This document shows positions 18,998 through 27,399 of a stretch of 64,000 nucleotides of DNA, in pieces. The first letter of the stretch is position 1. Each line of letters starts with the position of its first letter. Location of the stretch: NCBI RefSeq assembly GCF_013155395.1, contig NZ_JABJWC010000001.1, positions 1-64,000 on the forward strand, given 5' to 3'. The translations under genes were made by a program, and so were the position numbers. Source of the stretch: Komagataeibacter melomenusus. GTDB taxonomy: Bacteria; Pseudomonadota; Alphaproteobacteria; Acetobacterales; Acetobacteraceae. Below the pieces are notes generated by a model. The model was not told where the DNA came from. It saw only the letters and a list, made by a program, of their open reading frames with translations, and made no database searches.

Positions 18998-19032
18998 GCT
19001 CAAATAATACTCCTGCTTGAGTGTATCCTCAA
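18988..19032. promoter_or_regulatory. Two TTGAG-N6-CTCAA palindromes, likely TetR operator
   Basis: TTGAGTTCATGCTCAA (18988-19003) and TTGAGTGTATCCTCAA (19017-19032) are perfect 5-6-5 palindromes 29 bp apart. The first covers the tetR-type start codon and the second lies 58 bp before the hydrolase start, so one regulator could shut off both directions. Confidence 0.7.
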
Positions 19033-19090
19033 TTTTATCAGTTCCGCTCCACCCGGACAACAGTTCCAGAACCCGCAGGCAAGAACCGTC

Positions 19091-19660
19091 ATGATCTCTC
19101 TTTCAGCCCCCCACACCGCCCTGATCCTGATCGATCTTCAGAAAGGCATTGTCGGCCGCCCGCTCGCCCCCTTCACAGGGGAGGCGGTCGTCGAACGCTC
19201 GAGACAGCTTGCCGCCCGTTTTCGCGCAGCACGCGCGCCCGTCATCCTCGTCAATGTCGCCTTCGCCCCCGATTTCGCCGATGCCGTGCATACCGAAGTC
19301 GATCGTCCCTTCACGCCGCCGCCGAGCGGATTTGCCCCGGACTGGACCGACCTTGTCGACGGACTGGCCAAGCCATCGGACCTGTGCGTCACAAAACGAC
19401 AATGGGGCGCCTTCTACGGAACCGATCTCGACCTGCAACTCAGGCGCCGGGGAATCACCACGGTCGTGCTGGGCGGCATCGCAACGAATATGGGCGTCGA
19501 GTCCACTGCCCGCACCGCATATGAGCACGGCTATAACGTGGTGATCGCCACGGACCTGACCGCCACCTTCTCCGAAGAGATGCAACGCTTTGCCTGTGAC
19601 TGCATTTTCCCGATGCTCGGACGCGTCACGACAGCTGACGCCATTACCCTGGAATCCTGA
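19091..19660 (+). CDS. Isochorismatase-fold hydrolase, YecD-like (no catalytic Cys)
   Basis: A 189-residue protein of the cysteine hydrolase fold. Asp21 (ALILIDLQKG) and Lys (VTKRQWGAFYGT) of the triad are present. At the nucleophile site the sequence reads GGIATNMGVESTAR, with Gly where Cys is expected, as in E. coli YecD. So classical amidase chemistry is doubtful. It is divergently transcribed from a TetR gene with a shared double operator. Its stop is only 11 bases from an IS3 remnant. Confidence 0.87.
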   Translation: MISLSAPHTALILIDLQKGIVGRPLAPFTGEAVVERSRQLAARFRAARAPVILVNVAFAPDFADAVHTEVDRPFTPPPSGFAPDWTDLVDGLAKPSDLCVTKRQWGAFYGTDLDLQLRRRGITTVVLGGIATNMGVESTARTAYEHGYNVVIATDLTATFSEEMQRFACDCIFPMLGRVTTADAITLES

Positions 19661-19671
19661 ATCCAGCGCCC

Positions 19672-20031
19672 TGAACTGCCCCGAATTTACCGGAGAGTAA
19701 AACTCTCGGAGGATCAGCCTTATGGCAGGGAAGAAGACATCGCGTTATTCGCCTGAGTTCCGTGAGCGTGCCGTGCGCCTTCTGGACGAGCATCGATCGG
19801 GATTATCCGAGCCTATAGGCAGCCTGTCGCGAGATTGGTGGCAAGCCTGGCTGTTCGGACGACAGCCTGCAGCGTGAAGGGCGGCAGGTCGTGCGCTGCA
19901 CTTTGAGCGCCTGATGCGGCAAATGGGTCTGAAGGGGGGGGGATCCGGGGCAGGAAGGTCATCACGACCCGTCCGGATACGGCACGCCCCTGTCCCGATG
20001 ACCGGGTCTCCGGTAAATCCAGGGCAGTTCG
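19672..20031 (+). mobile_element. Internally deleted IS3-family remnant with both ends
   Basis: The left end TGAACTGCCCCGAATTTACC (from 19672) matches the right end read on the other strand (about 20007-20031), both continuing into CGGAGA. Between them are the first 35-40 codons of orfA (from 19722: MAGKKTSRYSPEFRERAVRL), a junction, and scraps of orfB (MRQMGLKG; frames broken). At 360 bp it is a small non-autonomous derivative that a full-length relative could still recognise. Confidence 0.65.
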
Positions 20032-20151
20032 GTGCAGGTGACCGAGCAGAACTATCTGGGCTTCCTAACCGTGGAAGAACAGGAACGGGTCCAGTTCCAG
20101 GCGGAGCAGATTTTTGAAGGGGTCCCCACAAAATCCCCCACACCGGCCTGA
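20032..20151 (+). other. Short open frame after the IS3 end, possibly a gene 3' fragment
   Basis: From 20032 the frame reads VQVTEQNYLGFLTVEEQERV and then ends FEGVPTKSPTPA at 20149-20151, with no stop between the IS end and there. It may be the C terminus of a chromosomal gene cut by the IS3 element, or chance. I do not recognise it. Confidence 0.3.
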
Positions 20152-20172
20152 AAAACCGTCCAGAAACGACCA

Positions 20173-20192
20173 AAGCGCCCCGTAGGGCGCTT
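20173..20192. terminator. Hairpin, possible old tRNA-Ser terminator
   Basis: AAGCGCCC (20173-20180) pairs perfectly with GGGCGCTT (20185-20192) around CGTA. On the minus strand it would have followed the tRNA-Ser 3' end before the island inserted, so it may be that gene's original terminator, now 29.7 kb away. Confidence 0.5.
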
Positions 20193-20222
20193 GGCAATTT
20201 CTTGTTTATTTACAAGAAGTTC

Positions 20223-20238
20223 TGGCGGAGGGGAAGGG
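20223..20238. repeat. attL-like copy of the tRNA-Ser 3' end
   Basis: TGGCGGAGGGGAAGGG is identical to 49884-49899, the last 16 bases of the tRNA-Ser(GCU) gene on the minus strand. A short tRNA 3'-end duplicate at the far end of DNA carrying a P4-type integrase is the standard mark of an island attachment site. Confidence 0.75.
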
Positions 20239-20251
20239 CATCATTTATCTG

Positions 20252-20581
20252 TTATAATATGCTGAAATACATAGATTTCAACATTCCAGATTTATCGCCA
20301 TACCCGGCATTATACCCATAAAATATTTTCATGATGCCACGCCAACCGCGACGCATGCCGACCTGTCCATAAGCAGCGCCTCTATATAAACCGACACCGC
20401 TATCACACCACATGCGCGTCCCACGCTTTGGAAAGGCGCTTTTCTCCCATGCTGGTTCAAAAGAAACATACTCATTGATATTATCATACATGATGTTTTT
20501 TAAGTCCCATTGCCAACGGAGAAATTGACACTCCTTTCTCAGAGAAAAATCGTCATCCCGCGCATAGGAAAAGCCATTCAT
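20252..20581 (-). CDS. Hypothetical protein next to the island boundary
   Basis: A 109-residue frame beginning MNGFSYARDDDFSLRKECQF and ending MLKSMYFSIL, rich in Tyr, Gly and Trp, with codons richer in A/T than the neighbours. No family is recognised and no strong ribosome site was seen. It may be a foreign gene or an accidental frame. The remaining 20582-20723 shows nothing else. Confidence 0.3.
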   Translation of the reverse strand: MNGFSYARDDDFSLRKECQFLRWQWDLKNIMYDNINEYVSFEPAWEKSAFPKRGTRMWCDSGVGLYRGAAYGQVGMRRGWRGIMKIFYGYNAGYGDKSGMLKSMYFSIL

Positions 20582-20723
20582 CGCGACAGTCGCATAAATG
20601 GTAGAAGCCCGATCCTGTTACATCTGGTCTCAGAAAAGCTTAGCAAATCGATGTTGGAAAAAAGCCATATCGAAGGTTTTAGAAGAACATGAGAAGAACA
20701 ATCGCTTGCTCTCCGGGAAGGAT

Positions 20724-20740
20724 TCTGCCATTAGGGCAGA
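20724..20740. promoter_or_regulatory. TCTGCC-N5-GGCAGA inverted repeat upstream of the methyltransferase
   Basis: A perfect 6-5-6 palindrome 36-52 bp upstream of a methyltransferase that carries its own N-terminal HTH. In the M.SsoII/M.EcoRII group the HTH part binds a palindrome in the promoter to balance methylase and nuclease, so this is a candidate operator. Confidence 0.4.
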
Positions 20741-20775
20741 TACAGTCCTAGTCTACCGATATCGGAAACACCTTC

Positions 20776-22035
20776 ATGCCCACGCGAACAGAATTCAGTC
20801 TCCTGCGTGACCGGGCAGGCCTTACGCTCCATCAGGCGGCAGAAGAACTGGGACTGGGAGAGCGGACGGTATATCGTTACGAAAATATGCCCGGTGCGGC
20901 GAGCCGCACGGCACTCAAACTGCTACGCCATATCGCCAATGAACGGCTCCGTGCGTTCGAAAAGGAAAGGGTCAACTTCCGCTTCATTGACCTGTTTGCC
21001 GGTATTGGTGGTCTCAGGATCGGCTTTGAAGGGATTGGCGGTCGATGCGTCTTCACCTCGGAGTGGGACCGGTTCTCCCGACAGACCTATGCGCTCAATT
21101 ATCCGGACAATCACGAAATCAGCGGGGATATCCGGCCGTTTGCCGATGATCCGTCGCTGATCCCCGAGCACGATGTCCTTCTTGCCGGCTTTCCCTGCCA
21201 GCCTTTTTCGATCGCCGGCGTTTCCAAGAAAAATTCTCTGGGCAGGCCCCATGGCTTCCTGTGCGACACACAGGGAACCCTGTTTTTCGATACGGCCCGG
21301 ATCATTGCCCATCACCGACCAGCAGCCTTTCTGCTGGAAAACGTGAAAAATCTGGAACGGCATGACAGGGGGCGTACCTTCGCCACCATCATGCACGTTC
21401 TTCAGGAAGAACTGGGCTATCATGTCCAGACGCGGGTGATCAGCGCGGCGTCCTGGGTTCCCCAGAAGCGGGAACGTATTTTTATCGTAGGTTTTCGTGA
21501 AAAAACGGAGTTTGATCTGGCGTCCTTGGCGATCCCGCCTGCGGAGCAGGGCCCCCGGCTCGGTTCAATCCTTTTGCCACATGATGAGGTGGACCCGAAA
21601 TACACCCTCACGGAACATCTCTGGACCTATCTCCAGAATTACAAGGCCAAACATGCTGCAGCCGGTAACGGCTTCGGTTTCGGGCTGTTCGGACCGGACG
21701 ATGTCGCCAGGACGCTGTCAGCCCGGTACCACAAGGATGGCTCCGAGATCCTGATCAGACAGGAAGGCAAACGTCCACGTCGCCTGACCCCGCTGGAATG
21801 TGCACGTCTGATGGGGTTTGACCGGGGAGCACGTCGTTTCCGAATCGGCGTTTCGGACACGCAGGCCTATCGCCAGTTCGGAAATGCGGTGGTAGTGCCG
21901 GTAATCGAGTTTCTGGCCAACGCGATGAAACCCTATATCCGCTCAGCCCTCGCGCGGCAGTCTGCCGTGCCGGTATGGTCCCAGCCTGATATCCCGGGGC
22001 TGCCTCAGGCGCGTCGGCAGGCCGCTGTTGCCTGA
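20776..22035 (+). CDS. DNA (cytosine-5) methyltransferase with N-terminal HTH, Dcm/EcoRII type
   Basis: A 419-residue enzyme that methylates cytosine at C5. Residues 1-55 form an XRE-like HTH ([20 protein letters not shown]). The catalytic core follows: motif I FAGIGG at 74, motif [10 protein letters not shown] with nucleophile Cys141, motif VI ENVKN, motif VIII QKRERIF and the C-terminal motifs [14 protein letters not shown] and [13 protein letters not shown]. It resembles the Dcm/M.EcoRII/M.SsoII group, whose sites are CCWGG or CCNGG; the site here is inferred from the nuclease partner. It is first in a methyltransferase-Vsr-nuclease row. Confidence 0.92.
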   Translation: MPTRTEFSLLRDRAGLTLHQAAEELGLGERTVYRYENMPGAASRTALKLLRHIANERLRAFEKERVNFRFIDLFAGIGGLRIGFEGIGGRCVFTSEWDRFSRQTYALNYPDNHEISGDIRPFADDPSLIPEHDVLLAGFPCQPFSIAGVSKKNSLGRPHGFLCDTQGTLFFDTARIIAHHRPAAFLLENVKNLERHDRGRTFATIMHVLQEELGYHVQTRVISAASWVPQKRERIFIVGFREKTEFDLASLAIPPAEQGPRLGSILLPHDEVDPKYTLTEHLWTYLQNYKAKHAAAGNGFGFGLFGPDDVARTLSARYHKDGSEILIRQEGKRPRRLTPLECARLMGFDRGARRFRIGVSDTQAYRQFGNAVVVPVIEFLANAMKPYIRSALARQSAVPVWSQPDIPGLPQARRQAAVA

Positions 22036-22513
22036 TATCGTCTCACCCGAACAGCGGAGCCGGATGATGGCTGGTATCCGCGGGAAAGATACGAAGCCGG
22101 AAATGGTCCTGCGAAAAGGCCTGCATGCCCTTGGTTTCCGCTTCAGACTGCATGACAGAAAGCTGCCGGGTACGCCGGATCTGGTATTTCCAAAATACAG
22201 GGCCGTAATTTTCATCCATGGCTGCTTCTGGCATGGCCATGACTGCCATCTTTTCCGTCTCCCGGGTACCCGCACCGAATTCTGGCGCAGCAAGATCGCG
22301 CGTAATCGGGCTGTTGATGCCCGGACCGCCCCCGCATTACGCAACTCCGGCTGGCGCGTCGGAACCGTGTGGGAATGTGCAATACGGGGGAGGGGGCGTA
22401 TCCCGCTGGAGAAAATCCTCGAAACCTGTGCGTCATGGCTGAGATCGGACGTAACCGAACTGGAAATAAGGGGTAGTAGCGAACGAACTGTCGCGGAACC
22501 AGTCCCATCCTGA
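22028..22513 (+). CDS. vsr: Very short patch repair endonuclease (Vsr)
   Basis: A 161-residue mismatch endonuclease that nicks beside T:G mismatches left when 5-methylcytosine deaminates. Typical sequence: [40 protein letters not shown] and WHGHDC (Zn ligands and active-site Asp). The start is TTG at 22028, overlapping the methyltransferase stop by 8 bases, so the two are translationally coupled, which suits a repair partner. Length is normal for the family. Confidence 0.93.
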   Translation: MPDIVSPEQRSRMMAGIRGKDTKPEMVLRKGLHALGFRFRLHDRKLPGTPDLVFPKYRAVIFIHGCFWHGHDCHLFRLPGTRTEFWRSKIARNRAVDARTAPALRNSGWRVGTVWECAIRGRGRIPLEKILETCASWLRSDVTELEIRGSSERTVAEPVPS

Positions 22514-22622
22514 CATAGACCAGCAGCATGAAGCAGGAAGACGCTATGTTAAAGTCTGGCATACATTATTACAGAACTGAGAAATCTATTTTCTGGCGCT
22601 ACATGTATTCATAAGATCAGGG

Positions 22623-23987
22623 ATGCCAATGTCATCGCAGACTCAACTGGCCCTTGAACAGGCCGCTCCGGACGCCAGCCTTCTGTCACAGCTTTTTGCG
22701 GCCTCTGATCAAATCATGGTAAAAAAGCTGCGGAACAATGATAGGGACTGGGCCCGCAAGCGCAGTAAACATCAGGCCGGGGTCTTTATTCCCGTAGAAT
22801 CCCGGGATAGCGGTTTCTTTCCGCAACTGATGGTCAAGGAACGTAAAAAACCCGGGGCCGCTGAAATCCGTGAGGCTTTTTTCTCGACCGTCTGGCCACA
22901 GATCGGTGAGGAACGTACGAGCCATCTGGTGCACTATACCAGCAAAGGCAATGAGACCCATCTGACGGTTCTGCCAAAAGCCGCTTTTGCAGATCTTCTG
23001 CCAGCCTCTTTTCTGGTCATGGGACGACAGGAAAAACACGGGCACCGCTTCTATGAATGCCTGACCATTGATTCTGGCAGCGATGATTTTGAACTGCTAC
23101 GTGACCTGTTCGGTCTCAAGGCTGATTTTGTATCTGACGTGTTTGAACCCGAGAGTATTCGCTCGGAAGAACAGGGAAAGATCCTCGATTTTGCGGGGGA
23201 GGTTATTGATGCGTGGTTACGTGGCGAAATCGGGACATTTTCTGCCAGTCGTGCTGTCATACCGGCGACCGTTGACCTCGCACGCGAAGCCCAGGCCATC
23301 TTCATGCGGCAGCGTGGCCTGACGAAGATTGATCCCTTTTCCCTTGAAAAACCCGGAGATGATCTGAGAACACTAAGCCGGACTATCGAATGGGATCTTT
23401 TCCGCAAACATCAGCATCGGAAATATGCCGTGGATCTCGTCCGCCTCGTAATGGGCGAGACGCCATACAAGCCGTCTCCGGCAGAGGTCATCCGCCGCCT
23501 GATCGATAAGCGTCCCGAGATCGACGCACTCATGCTGTCGGCTGGGCAGCAACGGAAATCCCGGGCAGGCTACTCTTATGAGCATCATATTGAAGCCATG
23601 CTGCGTGACGGTGGCATTCCCTTTGAGAAGCAGGTCATCCTTGAATCAAAAAAGAGGCCGGATTTCATCCTCCCCAGCCTGGCTTTCGTGGATAGCGGGC
23701 GTGCAGATTCCAGAACCGGTCTGATCCTGAGCGCCAAAACGACATTGAGGGAACGCTGGAAGCAGGTGGAGCGCGAAATGGGAGGACGCCCCCTGTTTCT
23801 GACGACCGTCGACGAAAACATCGCAGGCAATGCAATCGAGGACATGGCATCTATCGGCGTCAGGCTTGTGATTCCGGAAAGCCTCCTGAAGGCGAAAGAG
23901 ACCGAATATGCAGGTCATCCCAATGTTATGGAATTCGGGCGCTTTTGCCAGGAATTCATCAAACCGCATTTATCATCTTGGAAGTAA
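22623..23987 (+). CDS. EcoRII-like type II restriction endonuclease
   Basis: A 454-residue nuclease. Residues 1-280 are an N-terminal domain that may be the effector-binding part of type IIE enzymes. The C-terminal EcoRII-type catalytic domain contains KSRAGYSYEHHIEAMLRDGG and a PD-(D/E)XK site with RPDFILPS (Pro346-Asp347) and SAKTTLRERWKQV (Lys372). With an EcoRII/Dcm-type methylase and Vsr upstream, cleavage at CCWGG-like sites is a reasonable inference. It starts 110 bases after vsr; ATG codons lie at both 22623 and 22629. Confidence 0.88.
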   Translation: MPMSSQTQLALEQAAPDASLLSQLFAASDQIMVKKLRNNDRDWARKRSKHQAGVFIPVESRDSGFFPQLMVKERKKPGAAEIREAFFSTVWPQIGEERTSHLVHYTSKGNETHLTVLPKAAFADLLPASFLVMGRQEKHGHRFYECLTIDSGSDDFELLRDLFGLKADFVSDVFEPESIRSEEQGKILDFAGEVIDAWLRGEIGTFSASRAVIPATVDLAREAQAIFMRQRGLTKIDPFSLEKPGDDLRTLSRTIEWDLFRKHQHRKYAVDLVRLVMGETPYKPSPAEVIRRLIDKRPEIDALMLSAGQQRKSRAGYSYEHHIEAMLRDGGIPFEKQVILESKKRPDFILPSLAFVDSGRADSRTGLILSAKTTLRERWKQVEREMGGRPLFLTTVDENIAGNAIEDMASIGVRLVIPESLLKAKETEYAGHPNVMEFGRFCQEFIKPHLSSWK

Positions 23988-24074
23988 TACATTATTTCCT
24001 ATATATATTACTTGTAGCTCCTCAATGGACATGCTCTGATCTTGCCAACGGAAAACTTACGGACCGGCATCGCA

Positions 24075-24476
24075 ATGCGTTATGGTCGTCTTCTGGATAC
24101 AAATTTCTGCATCCGCGTAATACGTGATCGTCCAGAAGGTCTGCGACAGAAGTTCAATGATAACGCAGAAGCTCTCTGTATATCCGACGTCGTACTGTAC
24201 GAACTTCTGTATGGTGCCGAGAAGTCGCAGGATCCTTCACAGGTGCGTCGGGAGATAGAGCACTTCGTCGCGCGTCTTTCCGTTCTGCCGTTTGATGACG
24301 AGGCTGCAGCGCACTCGGCAGAAATCAGAGCTGATCTGGAGCGTAGGGGATGCGTGATCGGCTCATACGATCTGATGATTGCCGGACACGCGCGTAGCAG
24401 GGGGCTTGTTGTGATAACCGGCAATCTTCGTGAATTCACCAAAGTCGATGGGCTACGGTCTGAAGACTGGACGTAA
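24075..24476 (+). CDS. vapC: VapC-type PIN-domain toxin without visible antitoxin
   Basis: A 133-residue PIN ribonuclease. The acidic residues are in place: LLDTNFCIRVI (Asp), YELLYGAEKS (Glu), GSYDLMIAGHA (Asp) and the VITGNLREF stretch. VapC toxins cleave tRNA or rRNA. I take ATG 24075 since the family starts just before the LDTN motif; a TTG at 24042 is possible. Only 87 bases separate it from the restriction gene, and no vapB-like antitoxin frame is seen before or after. Confidence 0.88.
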   Translation: MRYGRLLDTNFCIRVIRDRPEGLRQKFNDNAEALCISDVVLYELLYGAEKSQDPSQVRREIEHFVARLSVLPFDDEAAAHSAEIRADLERRGCVIGSYDLMIAGHARSRGLVVITGNLREFTKVDGLRSEDWT

Positions 24477-24834
24477 GTGTAAATTGTTAATATATTAAAT
24501 ATAATTTTTATTATATATTTATTTATATTCCAATAAAGATGGATTGATGACTGACATGTCTTTACTGTCAGAAAGACAGACTGCATCCTATTTTCTGCCA
24601 ACCCAGAGTGTACTGCATTTATCTTCCATCTTGAAAAATGAGTATCCGCCTTGATCAAGGCTGAACATTGTTTTCATACTTTCAACAATCTTCAATGTGC
24701 GTGCCTATATGAGATCCACAACCCGTATTCTCGAACTTTGATACAGTTTTAACCAGGAAACACGTTCCGACCACAGGCATTCCATAACGCCGTATCCTGC
24801 AAGCTATCTTTTCCCGTCGAAATCCCTCAGGGAT
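24477..24834. other. AT-rich intergenic stretch
   Basis: About 360 bases, AT-rich next to vapC, without supported genes. It ends at the Zur box. Confidence 0.5.
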
Positions 24835-24849
24835 TGTTATATTATAACA
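24835..24849. promoter_or_regulatory. Zur box
   Basis: TGTTATATTATAACA is a perfect 7-1-7 palindrome, and ATTTC-like flanking bases follow (CATTTCAT). This agrees with the Zur operator of alpha- and gammaproteobacteria (TGTTATA-N-TATAACA). It lies 47 bp upstream of a COG0523 GTPase start, a classic zinc-repressed gene. Confidence 0.8.
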
Positions 24850-24895
24850 TTTCATATAAGTTTGGCGGATCATAACCGAATGAAGGGTGTCCGTC

Positions 24896-25009
24896 ATGCA
24901 CGAAAGGCTTCCGGTAACGGTTCTTTCCGGCTTTCTGGGAGCAGGAAAGACGTCGCTCCTCAACCATGTGCTCAATAATCGTGAGGGCCGCAAAGGCGAT
25001 GGCAGATAA
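24896..25009 (+). pseudogene. N-terminal remnant of a COG0523 (CobW-like) zinc-chaperone GTPase
   Basis: Starts [20 protein letters not shown], with Walker A GFLGAGKT, and [12 protein letters not shown], exactly as in CobW/ZigA-type GTPases. It then leaves the family at KGDGR and stops at 25009 after 37 residues. Full-length proteins have 300-400 residues. A deletion joined this start to the DNA just before the next gene. Confidence 0.8.
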
Positions 25010-25319
25010 CGAGCGGACCCTGCGGCACGAGATGTGGCGGCGCTATGCGGGTGATGACTGGGCAGCCTTCGATGCTCTTCCCCCAGCGATCCGCAACCGG
25101 GTTGCAACACATGCCTATGATGCCTGGTCGGTCAATGTCATGATGCTATGGCAGCATTACAAACGGCTCTATGGGCGCACGATGCGCGCCGAGCAGGCGT
25201 TGATCCGGTATCTTGATTATTGCGAGCGGCTGGAGCGGGAAGCATTTGCCTCGCGCTACAGCGAAGCCTACGGCATGACCCTGCCGCATGATGCGGCAGA
25301 CGTGACCGTGCTGAGATGA
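24999..25319 (+). CDS. DUF6525-like small protein
   Basis: A 106-residue soluble protein starting [20 protein letters not shown] with [20 protein letters not shown] and a Tyr/Arg-rich helical C terminus. It looks like the alphaproteobacterial DUF6525 family; function unknown. The ATG at 24999 overlaps the end of the truncated GTPase frame, so the gene is now transcribed from, and perhaps coupled to, the Zur-controlled start. ATG 24999 is preferred to 24966 because the latter lies inside the GTPase remnant. Confidence 0.65.
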   Translation: MADNERTLRHEMWRRYAGDDWAAFDALPPAIRNRVATHAYDAWSVNVMMLWQHYKRLYGRTMRAEQALIRYLDYCERLEREAFASRYSEAYGMTLPHDAADVTVLR

Positions 25320-25377
25320 CACTGGCACCCGAATACCACCATTCTGGCTTTTCAGCTTCCTGTAGCAGCCTGTCGGG

Positions 25378-26556
25378 CTATCTGGCCTGACGGGTCTGCC
25401 GCTTTCGTTGCCAGATCATGATACCCGTTACCACCAGCATGCACACGGCCAGACCCGACAGGCATATGAGAATACGGCCGCCAGGCCCGGCTATCCTGCC
25501 GCTATGCCACGGCAACTGCATCTGCATGACCAGATTGCCCGCAGCCCCTTGGCCGGGCATGTCACCTGCCGTGATCTGACCGGTTTTCAGATCCACGGTA
25601 ACCATGGGACTGCCCAACCCGGAGGGCTCTGTTCCCTGATTGCTGAAAAGATAGAACATGGCGGTTCCACCATCCGGGTCCAGCAGCACTGCGGCGGGTC
25701 TCTCGCCGCTGCCATGGGCCTGCACGAAGCCTGCGGCGAGGCCTTCCGCCTGATCAATCGTAACCGGATGGGCCGGGAGCCGTGTGTCCGTCATGGGCGA
25801 CGCGGTGGGCAGGATGGTCCGGATGACGGGATTGAAGACCTCATCCTCAAGCGCCAGCGCCACCCCGCTTATGGCAATGCCCAGCAGGACAACCCATAGC
25901 CAGAGCGAGACGGCCCGATGCAGGTCAAACGTGATCCGTATGGAAGAACGTCGCAGGCCAATCGCCCATGTCTTGCGCCATTGCCGCCAGAATGCCTGCC
26001 GCCATGCAGGCTGGTGCAACGGAAAGGTCAGGATAAGGCCGACCACACAGTCAATCGACCACAGCATGGCCGAGATCCCCATGACCCACATGCCCGCCTG
26101 GCCCAGATCAAGGGAATAATGAACACGGTATATAAAAGACATCAGCACGCGACGGTTGAAACAGCAACCTTCGGCCGGGCGCATGCCCTGAATGCGCCCC
26201 GTGCCGGGATCGAGAAAGATTTCATTTTCAACCGGATCTGTCCTGCCCGCGACCGTTTCGGACGAATAAACCACGATCGCACGCCCCGCAGGGGGGCGGT
26301 AGAGCAGGGCGGTCACCTGCGTTTCAGGGCGCTGCAGCTTCAGCCGCGCCAGTAATGCTGAAACCGGCAGGGGATGTGCCGGGGCAGGGGCATGGAACAG
26401 GTCAGGATTGAGGACCGCGTCAATTTCCGTGCGGAACACGCTGATACTACCCGTCAGGCCCGCAATGAACAGCACGCCCGACAGCAGCAGCCCCGTATAT
26501 CGGTGCAGGCGCACAAGGGCCGGACGAACGGTTTTCAGGGTCAGGACAGCCATCAT
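25378..26556 (-). CDS. PepSY-associated TM-domain protein, iron-uptake linked
   Basis: A 392-residue inner-membrane protein with four main membrane segments: the first in LHRYTGLLLSGVLFIAGLTG, then around 180-205, 235-260 and the last before WQRKRQT. PepSY loops lie between them. Such proteins accompany ferric-siderophore receptors and probably reduce or release iron at the inner membrane; this is family-level inference. It is divergent from the fecI-type gene with a Fur-like box between. ATG 26556 is chosen because the N terminus then fits the family; longer starts would cross the box. Confidence 0.8.
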   Translation of the reverse strand: MMAVLTLKTVRPALVRLHRYTGLLLSGVLFIAGLTGSISVFRTEIDAVLNPDLFHAPAPAHPLPVSALLARLKLQRPETQVTALLYRPPAGRAIVVYSSETVAGRTDPVENEIFLDPGTGRIQGMRPAEGCCFNRRVLMSFIYRVHYSLDLGQAGMWVMGISAMLWSIDCVVGLILTFPLHQPAWRQAFWRQWRKTWAIGLRRSSIRITFDLHRAVSLWLWVVLLGIAISGVALALEDEVFNPVIRTILPTASPMTDTRLPAHPVTIDQAEGLAAGFVQAHGSGERPAAVLLDPDGGTAMFYLFSNQGTEPSGLGSPMVTVDLKTGQITAGDMPGQGAAGNLVMQMQLPWHSGRIAGPGGRILICLSGLAVCMLVVTGIMIWQRKRQTRQAR

Positions 26557-26708
26557 GCATGCCTTGGCACGCCCGTGAGGGCAGGGCAACAAAAGAAAAT
26601 AAGACGCGTTCGCATATTTGGCCGTCCGGTTTCCCAAACGCCTCGCTGGGACACGACATGCGTGAAAGTCCCGGATTGTATCGAAACATCACAGTGCTAT
26701 TCTTATAT

Positions 26709-26728
26709 TGATAATGATTATTATATTC
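26709..26728. promoter_or_regulatory. Fur-like box
   Basis: GATAATGATTATTATATTC (26710-26728) matches 15 of 19 positions of the classic Fur consensus. It lies between the divergent PepSY and sigma factor genes and could repress both when iron is plentiful. Confidence 0.6.
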
Positions 26729-26790
26729 ATATAAGGAAGGCGCGTGCCCCGTCCGGGTGCTGACGCACGCTGTCAAGGAACCTTCAGGCC

Positions 26791-27300
26791 GTGGCCTCGA
26801 CCGATCACCTTCTGGAAACCTATCTGGCAAACCGGTCGCGTTTCGTGTCCTTCGCCGTATCCATGGTCGGTTGCACGGCGCAGGCGGAAGATATTGTTCA
26901 GGATGCATTTGTTCAGGTCGCATCCGTCAGGCGGCAGGGGATCGTGTTCAACCCTGTTGCGTATCTGACCGCGATCATACGCAATCTGGCGCTGGATCAT
27001 CTCCGTGCCGCACGCAGGCAGATCCCGACCGAGATCGATCATACCCTGCTGGCTGATACGGGTGCGGGGTCCATATCGCCCGAAGCCCATTGCGGGCACC
27101 GGCAGGAACTGCATACCGTGGCAAATGCCCTGGCCAGCCTGCCGCCACGCACCCGCCGCGCGTTCGAGATGTATCGCATCGGTGGCTATACATTGCAGGA
27201 AATCGCAACCGTTCTGGGTGTTTCCACCACGCGCGTGCACAGGATGATCCAGATCGCACTGGTGGCCTGTGCCGCGGCCCTGCCAGACATGGAGCCATAA
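26791..27300 (+). CDS. ECF sigma factor, FecI type (first cassette)
   Basis: A 169-residue ECF sigma factor. Region 2 has FVSFAVSMVGCTAQAEDIVQ and IIRNLALDHLRAARRQ. Region 4 has LASLPPRTRRAFEMYRIGGY, then TLQEIATVLGVSTTRVHRMI. FecI-type sigmas are freed by a FecR partner when a TonB receptor binds its ligand. The start is GTG at 26791 after AAGGAA. fecR and receptor genes follow in order. Confidence 0.9.
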   Translation: MASTDHLLETYLANRSRFVSFAVSMVGCTAQAEDIVQDAFVQVASVRRQGIVFNPVAYLTAIIRNLALDHLRAARRQIPTEIDHTLLADTGAGSISPEAHCGHRQELHTVANALASLPPRTRRAFEMYRIGGYTLQEIATVLGVSTTRVHRMIQIALVACAAALPDMEP

Positions 27301-27399
27301 AATTTTCCCCCTGGCGTTAAAAAACAGGCACCTGCGCCGTCCCTGTTCCTGGAAATACGTTCAACGCCACGGGCATGGAACGAATGGGGATGGGCACGG

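Noticed and set aside
24042-24074. Longer TTG start for vapC, and a hidden vapB before it
   Set aside because: The extra residues do not fit VapC, and the 87-base gap does not encode a VapB-like C terminus.
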